Assembly: GCA_947095585.1 (NCBI GenBank)
Contig: OX352763.1
Location: 41,652,010 to 41,716,009, forward strand
Source of the DNA: Nephrocerus scutellatus
Taxonomy: Eukaryota; Arthropoda; Insecta; Diptera; Pipunculidae
Reading direction: 5' to 3'
Length of the DNA: 64,000 bases
A program made the translations under genes and the position numbers. Shown in pieces: positions 47,901 to 56,990 of the stretch. The first letter of the stretch is position 1. Every line of letters starts with the position of its first letter. A model generated the notes under the pieces. That model made no database searches. It worked only from the letters and a program-made list of their open reading frames with translations, and was not told the DNA's origin.

Positions 47901-50900
47901 GGCAGATGTAAAATATGTCATATTCTGATTTTTGTAAGTCACCATTCCCCGTCCATCGCATCTCCTGAATTGCTGTTATGTCAGCATTATATTTGGACAG
48001 GGTATCGACTAGCTGCTGTGCAGCTCGAGCTCTATACAGTGAGCGTACGTTCCATGAGAAAATTCTTAAATCGTTTAGCCGTTTTCGTTGTCGTGGTCGT
48101 CGTCGTTCATCAGTGTATTGGAGGCTGATTTCGGGTTCCGTAATATGGTTTTTTTTTACGGGCGAGGTTATTGGCCTCGCGCCAAACTTAGTTTGAAGGG
48201 ATCCCGATCATTTTTCTGTACTGAAGGAAAATTACCAGCGGCCAGCACGTGGAGGTTTGATCGCACTTCCACCAGTCAGAGATACCAGAGTTGTAATGCC
48301 AAAAATTAATTAAAATTTAAAGGCACCTGGCGGTCCTGAAGGTCCGGCGTAAAGTTTGTGAGAAGAATGAACAATCTATAGAGCTCATCACGTTGGTTGT
48401 TTTTTAACAAACTTAACATTGCACCCTGTTTGGGTCCTGTTTAGTGATAAGTTTGATTGTTTAGATCACACAACAAACATCAGTTGTACTCTTGCTAACC
48501 ATACTTCCTAAGGTCTGTATTCAAAGTTTTATTTTATTGTTTAGAAGTATAAAACGTTTCCCGACGTTGACACAACGTTCTGATAATGCTGACGTGCTGA
48601 TAAAACAAAAACTCCTTTATGTCCTTGTCTCGATTTATTTCCTCAGAAATATGTGAATGCATATGTGCATATGAAATGAAGAAACTTTTTCTTTTGGAGC
48701 AGATATTTTTATCTCCATTGCTGTTGTTGACTTCTTCACAACGACAGTCATCCAAACAGATGGAAAGCAGGCTATGTCGGAGGTGTGTAATGCTTCCGGC
48801 CGGTGCCTTTGTTTTTTGATTTTTTGGAATTATTCATTGTGCATTGCTTGTTTTGACTGCAGCACATACACATACAAAAAATATACGACCTAACATTCAG
48901 CGCAATTCAAGTTTAAAACCCTACAGTTCTTTGACTTGATAACGTCTCACTACATGGTTTAAGGGGTACATGTTCAAAAAGTCGAATTAGTGTTGTTGCA
49001 TGTTGAACTGAAGTAATGATGGACATAAACGAACGACAACATGCCCAATTTTGTATAGTTCAATGTCCTCTATTATGTCACTATTTAAACAGATTTTAAG
49101 TCACTTTTTTAACAGTTTATGTCACACTTTTAATATCCACTCGGATTTGGTCATTATGAACTAGAATTGTTTGAACTAAACGATTCGCATAAAATTCGGT
49201 ATGTAGGACTAAGATGCGATTATAAGACTTGTTCCTATGGAAATTCTGGAATATGGTCATTATGGTCTGGAATTTCGGGAACAAAGCAATTTCGCAAGCG
49301 ATTCGCATGAAATTCGTTATATAGGACTAAGATGCGACTATAAGAATTGAAATTCTGGAATATCGTCATTATGGTCTGGAATTTCGGGAACAAAGCAATT
49401 TCGCAAGCGATTCGCATGAAATTATGGTCTGGAATTTTGGATGACGTTTTGAGATTTCCGCTCTTTGTTTTCTTTTCTTTCGTCTCGCTCAAATCCCGCG
49501 GCTGTGTATCCGACACAGCCTTCTCTTTTTCTCGGTATACGAATTGAGAGAGGGAATATCAGCTACTATTTACACCCTCGTGTAGAAAATGAAGACCATT
49601 ACTTTTCTGCAGTACCTTCCAGGCTTCCTTCCGAGCATGGATTGATGTTTGATTTCCGAATTCTACCTTTTGAACTACCGTCTATTAAATTCTATTAGAA
49701 CAGTTAGGCTAATGCCACACGAGCTCCTTTTGACGCGCTCCCATTTGGTCGCGCGCCATGAGTACCCAGAGAACCAATGGAACAGTACACACGAGCGTCC
49801 GCGAACAAAAAGGAGTCGGTATGGTCGCGCGACCTTTTTTACGCAGCGACTTCCCTTCATGGCGCGCGAACCGTAGAGCGTCATGAGGGGTACTATTATA
49901 TATCAGAATGAACACACGAGCGTCCAAATGGGAGCGCGTCATTTAAAATTTAATTTTTCAAAGGCATCGTAGTGCGTCATGAGGGGTACTATTATATATC
50001 AGAATGAACATACGAGCGTCCAAATTGGAGTGCGTCATTTAAAATTTAATTATTGTAAGGCAAATGCATTTTTAAATTTCCCGGTTGCAATACATAAATT
50101 AAATTAATGAATTTAGGAAAGGAAATCATGGATCGTATTGATTCTTTCTTTCTTTTTGCAACAAATATAAAAATAAAACATTATTTTGAACTGTATCCAT
50201 CTTGAATAACCAAACTAAACTAACAAGCATGATCAGAAAAATATGCTGTCGCGCGGTCAAAATGCAGCTCGTGTGACAACAACGAAATTGTTTCCGGGCG
50301 CGCGGACAATTGGGCGCGCGACCATTTTGGAGCTCGTGTGGCATTAGCCTTAGACTTTTTAATCATTTTTTTTACTTGGGTAGAAAGAACGAGTGCCTTA
50401 TTTTTTCGTTTTTGTTTAAATTCTCTATATTAACTTCGCCGGGCGCCGTAGCTCAGTGGAAGTGCACACGGCTGCCGAGCAGGAGGTTCAGGTTCGAATC
50501 CCCAGCAACACCAAAAAAAGTACTTTTCACGGTGTCCCACCTCTCGCGAACGGGTGACAAACGTTCCGAGAGTAATACCTTGTCACGGAAAGCTTCTCAA
50601 TTCGCCGTTCGGATCCGGCCTTAAATTGTAGGTCAGGTCCCTTCCATTTGTGTACAAAAATTAACGTGCGCAGCACAAATGGTCGCGAGAAGTTAGGCCT
50701 TGGACCTCAATGGTCTGTCGCGCCAAATACTATTATTATATTATATTATATGTGTTTGTTTGTGGGTTTGTCGTGGAATCTTGCGATCAATTTAAAACCC
50801 ACTTCCCAAAGTCCTATTTCATTGAAATTTTGCACACATACATATCTCCGATGACAACACTATCTATTAAAATTTTGGGCCCCTCGCGCCCCGATTATAT

Positions 50901-52283
50901 TCAAATTTTATATACGTATGTATCTCCGATGAAAAACACTTTTTGTAAAAATTTTGGAGATCCCGGGCCCCTGGGTCATTGGTCCTCAAAAATTTTTTTT
51001 AAAAAATTAACCCGATTTTTTTTTAAATTTTATATACGTGTGTATTTCCGATGGGCAACACTTTTTAAAAATTTGGAGATAAGTTTTGGAGGGTAATGGG
51101 GCCGCAACAAATTTTTTAAAAAACAACCCAATCTTTTTTTAAATTTTATATACGTGTGTATCTCCGATGGACAAAATTTGTTTGTAAAGTTTTTTGGGTG
51201 AACGCGTGAAGGCCCGAGGGGTGCCTATATAAATTTTTTAAAAATTAGCTCGATTTTCTTCAAATTTTAAACACATGTGTAAAACTGATGGACAAAACTT
51301 TTTGTAAGTTTGTTGGAGTGATCGGAACATGAGACCAGTGTGGTGTCCATGTAAATTTTTTAAAAATTAGCCCGGGTTTCTTCAAACCCATCCCATCTCC
51401 TATTAGAGAATTTACATGAAAAATTTTAATTTTTATGGATTGTTTTTTTGTAAATCCTATCGAGTAAATTTTTTTGAGTAGTTACGGTATTTCGAGACTT
51501 TGTCATTATATTGAGACTCAGTTCATCACGTATCATTTTCTATGTTGTTCTTGGAATTATTGCCTTTTGTCGTTTGATGCGTTGGGTCGACGTGCATGAG
51601 CTCCAAAAAATGTATACTCTTGAATCTTTGAAACCACTTCAAACAATTACAAATGATGGTGCATTTCGAACGTTGTAAGCTTTGTACGAGCTTAAGTTGA
51701 CGTCAAAACGCCAAAATGCAGAGAGAATGGCAAAGCAAATATATCTCGACCCTTGTTATACATTTTCTTTTCTCAATTCTTGCTAATTTGTGTGCATTTT
51801 TCAACAAAATATCGGTTAACTATAAGGAATCAATAACGAACTCGTAAAAATAAAATTTGATCTTAATTTATTAAATTTGAATTAAATATCTACCAACGCT
51901 TGGTTTTATTCTCTCTTTACCTTTCAGCATAATAGATGAGCACTAACGGTCTTTATTTCCTTTGCAGATTTTGCGTCGGCGATCGATTTTATCTGTGCGA
52001 AAACAAGATCCTGTGCGAGTATGACTATGAGGAGCGGCTTGTTTTCGCCTCGATGGCCAATCATCCAATGTTGAAGCGGCATGCGAGCTCAATTGCTCAG
52101 AACTCTTCATCGGGTGGTGGTCTTCTTGGCGGAGCAACTGGCCAATCTACAGGACAAAGTGGTGCACGAACGCCTGGCGATCATAACAACAACAACAACA
52201 ACGGCCCGCAAACTTCAGCCGGTGGCTCACCATTCGGCGTACAATCCGCACTTATGAAGAACACACTCGGTGCGTCCAGCTAA
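41688..52283 (+). CDS. Bx: Beadex / LMO: LIM-only transcription co-factor (3 coding exons)
   Basis: Coding exons 41688-41959, 42036-42161 and 51968-52283 join in frame (714 nt, 237 residues plus stop). LIM-only proteins are nuclear adaptors that bind LIM-domain-binding protein (Chip/Ldb) and compete with LIM-homeodomain factors such as Apterous; in Drosophila Bx affects wing patterning and behaviour (family knowledge). Visible: a short N-terminus with Asn runs (residues 18-32), LIM1 with zinc ligands C35, C38, H56, C59, C62, C65, C85 and D88, and LIM2 with C99, C102, H121, C124, C127, C130, C149 and D152. A low-complexity Ser/Gly/Asn-rich tail runs from about residue 165. There is no homeodomain, as expected for an LMO. 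All introns have GT-AG ends and split Arg codons (R91, R133). The start ATG lies directly after an AG acceptor, so the 5' UTR must be in one or more exons further upstream, which I could not place. Family assignment is very secure; orthology to Bx rests on recognising the LIM sequence. Confidence 0.96.
42036..42161 (+). CDS. Bx: Bx coding exon B (first part of LIM2)
   Basis: The acceptor is CCTTTCAG|G and the donor AG|GTAAGT. The 126 nt encode the linker LFGNTGYC through CNHR, with LIM2 ligands C99, C102, H121, C124, C127 and C130. The intron before it is only 76 nt (41960-42035), near the usual minimum for flies. The exon is too short to stand out as a reading frame and was found from the protein continuity. 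Confidence 0.95.
42745..43085. repeat. Long-TIR family copy, decayed (in Bx intron)
   Basis: Includes ATCTTGCGATAAATTTTTAA, CACTTCCGAAAGACCGATTT, CACACATGTGCATTTCC, GGGGGCTCCCATACAAATTT and, at its far end, TTAGAGAATTTAGATGAAAA. Contains a hairpin AATGCC-ATATAGT-GGCATT near 42898. Confidence 0.8.
43086..45389. other. Intronic sequence, no gene seen
   Basis: Mostly unique. The 43.75-44.35 kb part is less AT-rich, with overlapping motif-free frames, and could be a conserved intronic element. Confidence 0.4.
45390..45455 (+). mobile_element. LINE RT box-B scrap
   Basis: Reads [18 protein letters not shown], the VPQGS-x-x-G-x-x-LF motif of non-LTR reverse transcriptases. Flanks not recognised. 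Confidence 0.6.
45720..48310 (-). mobile_element. RTE-like LINE with endonuclease domain, decayed
   Basis: Minus strand, 5' to 3'. About 48000-47677 is an AP-type endonuclease ([18 protein letters not shown], then [20 protein letters not shown]). 47403-47092 is the linker ([20 protein letters not shown]). 47005-46757 is RT ([20 protein letters not shown] and [12 protein letters not shown]). About 46740-46600 has traces of 'LAYADDIDI'. 46575-46400 holds [10 protein letters not shown]. 45980-45783 is the end ([28 protein letters not shown]). The gap at about 46000-46240 carries an insertion with a 13-bp perfect inverted repeat. Stops throughout. Confidence 0.88.
46114..46148. repeat. Perfect 13-bp inverted repeat
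   Basis: TGAGAAATGTGAT and ATCACATTTCTCA are separated by 9 bases, within the stretch that splits the LINE. Neighbouring CTTATTGCC ... GGCAATAAG (46050-46095) forms another stem. Confidence 0.8.
48311..49164. other. Intronic sequence, no gene seen
   Basis: No repeat or coding signature recognised. Confidence 0.45.
49165..49440 (-). repeat. 118-bp-type repeat, inverted partial copies
   Basis: Plus strand shows GCGATTCGCATGAAATTCG, TAGGACTAAGATGCGACTAT and TATGGAAATTCTGGAATA two to three times, the inverse of the units at 22.9-23.5 kb. Confidence 0.85.
49707..50349. mobile_element. PIF/Harbinger-like MITE
   Basis: 643 bp flanked by TTA on both sides (49704-49706 and 50350-50352). Perfect 21-bp terminal inverted repeat starting GGCTAATGCCACACGAGCTC. 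Sub-terminal regions are rich in GCGCGC and GACGCGCTCC motifs. An internal segment of about 98 bp (GGGTACTATTATATATCAGA through GCGTCATTTAAAATTTAAT) is tandemly duplicated. No transposase. A 3-bp TTA duplication and GG-start suit PIF/Harbinger. Confidence 0.85.
50415..51475. mobile_element. Long-TIR family element with SINE inserted
   Basis: Left end TTTAAATTCTCTATATTAAC precedes the SINE (50441-50750). The element resumes with TGTGTTTGTTTG, GAATCTTGCGATCAATTTAA and CACTTCCC. It then shows four to five copies of an internal unit of about 105-115 bp (CCCGATTTTTTTTTAAATTT, TATACGTGTGTATCTCCGAT, GGACAACACTTTTTG, a GGAGAT/GGGCCC part). It closes with TATTAGAGAATTTACATGAA and TTTTAATTTTTATGG. No inverted right arm here. 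Confidence 0.85.
50441..50750 (+). mobile_element. tRNA-derived SINE, best copy
   Basis: About 310 bp. Head GGGCGCCGTAGCTCAGTGG has a clean A box (TAGCTCAGTGG) and CAGGTTCGAATCCCCAG a perfect B box. The tRNA-unrelated body reads CGGTGTCCCACC, TTCCGAGAGTAATACC, GATCCGGCCTTAAATTG, TTCCATTTGTGT, GGTCGCGAGAAG, TTAGGCCTTGGACCTCAATG and GTCTGTCGCGCC. The tail is an imperfect ATT/ATATT run. Pol III transcription expected from internal boxes. Confidence 0.92.
51968..52283 (+). CDS. Bx: Bx coding exon C (end of LIM2, tail, stop)
   Basis: The acceptor is TTTGCAG|A; the first base completes R133 and the frame continues [19 protein letters not shown], completing LIM2 (C149, D152). The tail holds a Gly/Ser-rich stretch, a run of six Asn encoded mostly by AAC, and a terminal segment ending LGASS before TAA at 52281-52283. 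An upstream in-frame ATG at 51936 lies in the intron and is not the start. Confidence 0.95.
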
Positions 52284-52525
52284 AACAGAGCCACCGGGGG
52301 GTGTAAACGCTACCAAAGAAAATTTTACGAACGAAACTGACTGACTGATGATTGTCGCCCATTGTATACCGCTGTGTACGCTCATAGTTGAATAACAGGT
52401 GGAGACCGAAGAACAAAGGATTATTTAAAACAATGAATGTGACGCTGTTAAATTTTGAGCTTCTCCCTACTTCAAGGTTAATTCGGTTAAATCCGAGGAA
52501 ATCTACCACTGTACTCTACGTACAC

Positions 52526-53118
52526 TGTAAATAATTTCGTGCAATGTTGGGCATTATTTTTGTTTAAGTTGCAAATAATGTACTGAGTTGAATTTGTAAA
52601 GTTCTGTGCCAAAACCGATTTACTTCCTTGTTAAAAAGTAATTATTAATAATTAATAATTTAAAAAAAAAAACAAAACAATTGTGACGTCATATTCTTAG
52701 TCATCCCCACCGAAGTTCAAAAATTCAAAATAACAATTTGAATTTAAAAAACCAACAAAAAACTGCAACAACTTTTTCTTGACGAACAAATGTATTCCAA
52801 AAAATAAAAGCTTAGCAATTAACATAAAATTATTTTTTAAAGAATAATATAATAACAAAAAAACCTAAATAAAGACAAAATCTACTGCATTGTTGTTGTT
52901 CTTACATTAAATGTATAACTATATAACTAAATAAAATGATAACTATGTGTACTTGTTGTAAATAATAATTATTGAGCGCGATTTGTTTAATTGTTGATTA
53001 TTTTTTAAGTTAGTATACGAGGCTAAAGAAATTAAACAAAATATTAAAATAGATTAAAATAATAATAATTGGGGTTTTCTTCTTCTGTAAGTTTTATTGT
53101 TTTTATTTGCTGTAAATA
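52526..53118 (+). promoter_or_regulatory. Three TGTAAATA (Pumilio-type) motifs
   Basis: TGTAAATA occurs at 52526-52533, 52957-52964 and 53111-53118. It fits the TGTANATA core bound by Pumilio-family RNA-binding proteins. If the UTR extends this far, these could be post-transcriptional control sites; AT richness makes chance hits possible. Confidence 0.4.
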
Positions 53119-53387
53119 TTATACAATTCCACTAATCATCCCGTTGTCGTAATAACATACCTTCGTACACTTCCAACAATAAGATCAAAGCAAAGAAAAT
53201 AATATATAATATAGAAAATAGAAAATACTCTGTCAGAGATAATCGGAAATAATCAAAAAATATTTCAAATTCGGCGTAAAACCAAATCTATGTTTATTAA
53301 AAAGATATATATTATTATTATTATCAAATCCAAACCAAAGGTGTAATATGTAATAATACCAATAGTGAGTATGTGACATACAATAAA
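52803..53387 (+). promoter_or_regulatory. Candidate poly(A) signals (four AATAAA)
   Basis: AATAAA occurs at 52803-52808, 52868-52873, 52929-52934 and 53382-53387. The spread would allow 3' UTRs of about 0.55 to 1.1 kb. In such AT-rich DNA some matches are expected by chance. Confidence 0.5.
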
Positions 53388-53539
53388 ACTATTATATTAT
53401 AGAAACCACAGCAAAAAATATTCCCATTTAAAATTAAAATAAAAACAAAAGTATTAAGTCAAATGCGAAACAAGATGTTTTTCTTTATTCATGCGTACAG
53501 TTACTTAATAGAACTTTCGTTAAGCGAGACAGACAGATG

Positions 53540-53835
53540 TGTACGTGCCGAAGGTCTGTAAAGATGCGATCAAACCTCCACGAGGTTGCCGCTGGTAAGT
53601 TTTCCTCAAAAAACTAAATACATAGTCGGGCTAGTCCCTTCATATCAAAGTTGCACGAGGCTTTCGTTCGTAAAAAAAATTATTACCGAACCTCAAACCA
53701 ACCTCGGAAACAGGATGACAAATAGAGGAACGAAAATTTATGTTTACAGTACGCATGCCGATAAAAAGCTGACATAATAGCAATCCAGGAGATCCAGTGG
53801 ACGGCGAATGTTGTCTTACAAAAATTATTACAAAA
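53540..53835 (+). mobile_element. RTE-like LINE 5' part
   Basis: Plus strand GATGCGATCAAACCTCCACG and GCTGACATAATAGCAATCCA (DIIAIQEIQW, endonuclease start) mirror the 5' part of the minus-strand copy at 47.9-48.3 kb. Probably continues at 54760 beyond a mariner insertion. Confidence 0.75.
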
Positions 53836-53855
53836 ATTATGTGCGCGTAAGAATA

Positions 53856-54752
53856 CGAGGGTGGGTCAATAAGTCCTGAAAAATGAAATAAGGAACACTC
53901 TTTTCGGCATAAAAACATTTTATTTTTCAACATAGTCTCCTTCCAGCTCGATACACCTCATCCAATGATTCTCCAATTTTTTGATGCACTCCAAATAATA
54001 CGATTTCTCGAGCCCCTCAAAATAAGCCCACCTTGGCCTTCTTCGGCTTCGATTCACCAGGAGAAGTCCATTGTTTTGACTGTTCCTTGGTTTCTGGTGT
54101 GTTGCGGTGAATCCAGATTTCATCTGCGGTTACAAAACGGAGCAAAAACTCAGTCGAATTTTTCTGGAACATCGCCAAACACACCTTTGACGTTGTCAAA
54201 AGAATGCGTTTGTTGTCGATTGTGAGCAAACGCGGCACCCATCTTGCGGAAAGCTTATTCCAAATATTAATGTAAAATCGAAATCGAATCGAGCCATGTG
54301 ATAAGCCCGTGGCCTCTTCAAGCTCGCGCACTTTCACTCGTCGATCGTCCATTATCAAACCATGGATTTTGTCGACCATTTCTGGTGTGGTGACCTCAAT
54401 TGGGCGACCAGAACGTTCGGCACCACTTGTGCTTGAACGACCGCACCGAAATTGAGTAAACCAGTGGTGAATGGTTCCAATCGATGGTGAAGAGTCCCCA
54501 TAATATTTGTCAAGCTTTTGTTTGGTTTGCGTGGTAGTTTTTTCTCGCAAAAAATAGTCTTTAATGAGCACTCGAAATTCACTTTTTCCATTTTAACGAA
54601 AATAAAATGGCTGCCACAACAAAACTATTTGACAGGTCTGTCTGAAAATTTGGGTGCGTTCTTTTGAAAGATGATGCTTGACAAGAAAATTATAAATTTA
54701 AGGTGACGATACAATTTGTATTAATTTTCAGGGACTTATTGGCCCACCCATG
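53856..54752 (-). mobile_element. mariner (DD34D), internally deleted
   Basis: 897 bp flanked by TA (53854-53855, 54753-54754), with ends CGAGGGTGGGTCAATAAGTC and inverse of CATGGGTGGGCCAATAAGTC. Minus-strand transposase: MEKVNFE at 54591, frame break, then KQKLDKYYGDSSPSIGTIHH, VTTPEMVDKIHGLIMDDRRV, RWVPRLLTIDNKR and RFVTADEIWIH (first Asp kept) to PKKAKVG. It then joins directly to YFEGLEKSYYLECIKKLENH near the C-terminus. The second and third catalytic Asp are therefore lost in a deletion of about 0.3 kb. Same subfamily as 15146-16351. Confidence 0.94.
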
Positions 54753-54759
54753 TATCCTT

Positions 54760-56030
54760 AAAACCAACAGGGTATCTTTGATGAAGCCTGTCGCAACCAG
54801 ATAGACCACCACCACAACTCGAACCTGGCAACGGTAAACGTACCGATGTGCCAATGTAGTCTGGGGCCACTATCAAGAAAGACAAAAGACTGCATCCGCG
54901 GATCAGATGCAGGTCAAAACCAGAAACAACCATGGTCAAGCGATAGGACTCGCCCAAAACGCAGTGGCAGTAAGCCCTGGAGCTGGGATATCGGTCGTAG
55001 AAGAGAAATCGACACGCCTCAAAAAGGCTGTCAATGGTACTTCTGACTCCATCTTAGGCGTAAAGATCGGAACTACTGGACTGATAATGAATGTAATCTA
55101 GCGATTGAATCTAAGAATGTTGCGTACCATCTATCATTCGAAACAGGATAGCGCCATACGCTAAAGTCATTATTGGCCAATACCAGTGTGGCTTCATCAG
55201 AGGCAAATCAATACCAGAGGCAAATTAACTTAATACAGATGATGAATAAAAATGTCTAGAGTTTAATACTAATTCTACAACATCTGTTTACAGAATTACA
55301 GAATTTAAAGCCGCTTATAGCACAGCCAGACTAGAACTTAATAGAGCCACGGAGAATTCTGCATCCCAAATAAACTGACACGACAATCGAAAAGCGAGCG
55401 CACGCAATCTGGGACCTTGTACATGGTGGCTAAACTCTGCGAGCAGAAAATCCTTAACCAAAATCTTGGGCCAGTTGTAGCGGCCAATAACAGCATAGAC
55501 CCAGAAATACGCGCACGGTTGCTTAAAGCTTAAAAAGCCTTCTATAGTTTTACAAGACTTTTCAAATCCAGAAATTTAACTACGACATCGAAGCTATTGG
55601 TGATTGAACCCCTTAGACGCGATCGAGAGAAAAGAGAAAGAATTGTTGGCGATTCCTGAGACTATAATTTTGAGATCTAAGGGTGTTCGACATCGCGAAG
55701 AGAATTAAACTTGGTCGGCTTCTGTGGGCAGGACACCTAGCTCGCATGAGCGAAAGGGACCCTGTTCGGAAAGTTATTTGCGGTAGAATTTATGGTACAC
55801 GCCGGCGAACCGGTCAATCCTTCGATGATTGAAGAACAGGACGCCTAGAGTTAAAGGATGCCAAACTAGACGACATTGGATCAGAAAAAGTGCGGAGATT
55901 GGGTTGTGGACCCAGGACTGAACTATATTTGATAATGAAGATGACACATGAAAGCGTAAGGCAAAGAGCAAATTGACATGAGCCGCAAGTGGTGCTCGAA
56001 ATGGTGACTCCATCGCAACGTCACACATCA
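54760..56030 (+). mobile_element. RTE-like LINE, remainder, heavily decayed
   Basis: Plus strand shows a degenerate QCGFIRGKS (about 55187; RT 'GFR-GKST' region), EFKAAYS (about 55310), SIDPEIRARLLKA (about 55497; parallel to [17 protein letters not shown] at 46.5 kb), and a GHLARMSERDPVRKV-like end (about 55725-55790). Reading frames are all broken. Order and strand agree with the 5' part at 53540. Confidence 0.7.
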
Positions 56031-56129
56031 GGCAGCCATTTCTGACTGTGATCGAAACACAGTCCCAAACGCGGTATACGCGTCTTAATTTGGTGGAAGG
56101 TGGAGCGAAAAATATCTGAACGGTGCGAC

Positions 56130-56335
56130 GAGGTAGGATTAATTATAAACCCCAGTGAGACAGTTTATAGGACTATAAGAGTCTGTGTTTTAATATATAA
56201 GATACTTCCAATTCCAAAATTAAGTCATAAACAGTACAGTACTTAAAATAACATTACAATGAAGCCTGAAAGATGTGCCTGTCCTGAAAACATTATGCGC
56301 ACTTGCCCTAAGAGAACAATAGAAGCCATTTCGTG
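56130..56335 (+). mobile_element. I-superclade LINE scrap
   Basis: Contains NIMRTCPKRTIEAIS, the segment equivalent to AMRTCPTITLEAV in the 12.1 kb copy, preceded by NPSETV. Ends where the next LINE begins. Confidence 0.6.
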
Positions 56336-56339
56336 CTTT

Positions 56340-56990
56340 TTTTTTATAATATACGAGTACACACGCGTTAGGGCGTTAGGAAATTAGGAAGAGGAAAATA
56401 TGAGATGTCAACGCATTTGTGTCTTAAAAGACTGCAGATCATACAAATGCGGATACACAGAGTCGGGCAATTTATTCCCCATAATTATTGTGCGGCTAAA
56501 GAAGGAATCTCTAAATCGGTTAGTACGACCGAAGATAGGCCGAATGGTAGACCCGTGGGCTCGAATTGAGGGAGGTTTTCGCGATATTTACGTCACCAAT
56601 AAGTTTTATCGCGAAGTTCTGAATTTTGTCTAGTAGATGCAATGCCCAGACAATACAGTTGTATTCAAGTTTAGGGCGAATATATGCTTTGTAAATAGTA
56701 GCCAGATATGAAGAAGTGAAGTACATCTTGCACCGTTTTAGGAAACCTAAACATTTCGCAGCAGTCTTGGCGATGGCAAATATATGGTCGTTCCAACGAA
56801 GCTTGTTGTTGACGCACATACCGAGAATTGTTAGTTTTTCAGTTTCTTCGATGCAAGATCCATTCATGGATAAAGGTTGGTGGTTTGAATTACTCTTGGA
56901 CGACAGAAGACAGCATTAAGCTTTAGAAGCGTTAAATTCAACTCCCCACCTAGTTATGCTGTGAAGGTCGGAATTTAATTTTAATAAAAT
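56340..56990 (-). mobile_element. CR1/Jockey-like LINE 3' part
   Basis: Minus 56867-56520: MNGSCIEETEKLTILGMCVN, NDHIFAIAKTAAKCLGFLKR, YKAYIRPKLEYNCIVWA and LLDKIQNFAIKLIGD (after a gap in the W-G-x-A region). Then, to 56380, the HxHLLSFPLPNFLTP-like end. 5'-truncated just before the FADD region. Confidence 0.85.

Larger units (their letters stand above)
42162..51967 (+). other. Bx intron 2 (about 9.8 kb, transposon-filled)
   Basis: GT-AG intron between the two halves of LIM2. It contains a decayed TIR-family copy (42745-43085), an RT scrap (about 45390-45455), an antisense RTE-like LINE (45720-48310), copies of a 118-bp repeat (49165-49440), a Harbinger-like MITE (49707-50349), and a TIR element carrying a SINE (50415-51475). 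Between 43085 and 45390 I see mostly unique sequence with no recognisable gene. Confidence 0.9.
52284..53390 (+). other. Probable Bx 3' UTR
   Basis: About 1.1 kb of very AT-rich, repeat-poor sequence follows the Bx stop. It has candidate poly(A) signals and no reading frame of note. It ends before the first transposon remnant (about 53540). In Drosophila the Bx 3' UTR is a known site of negative regulation, with gain-of-function alleles caused by insertions there (established knowledge). The extent here is inferred from composition and signals. Confidence 0.65.

Noticed and set aside
50441..50512. A third tRNA gene
   Set aside because: A and B boxes are present but there is no proper acceptor or anticodon stem, and the SINE body and tail follow. 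The same holds at 16979 and 30174.
51936..51967. Bx exon start at the ATG upstream of the third exon
   Set aside because: This ATG is in the intron before a strong TTTGCAG acceptor; splicing gives an unbroken LIM2 domain.
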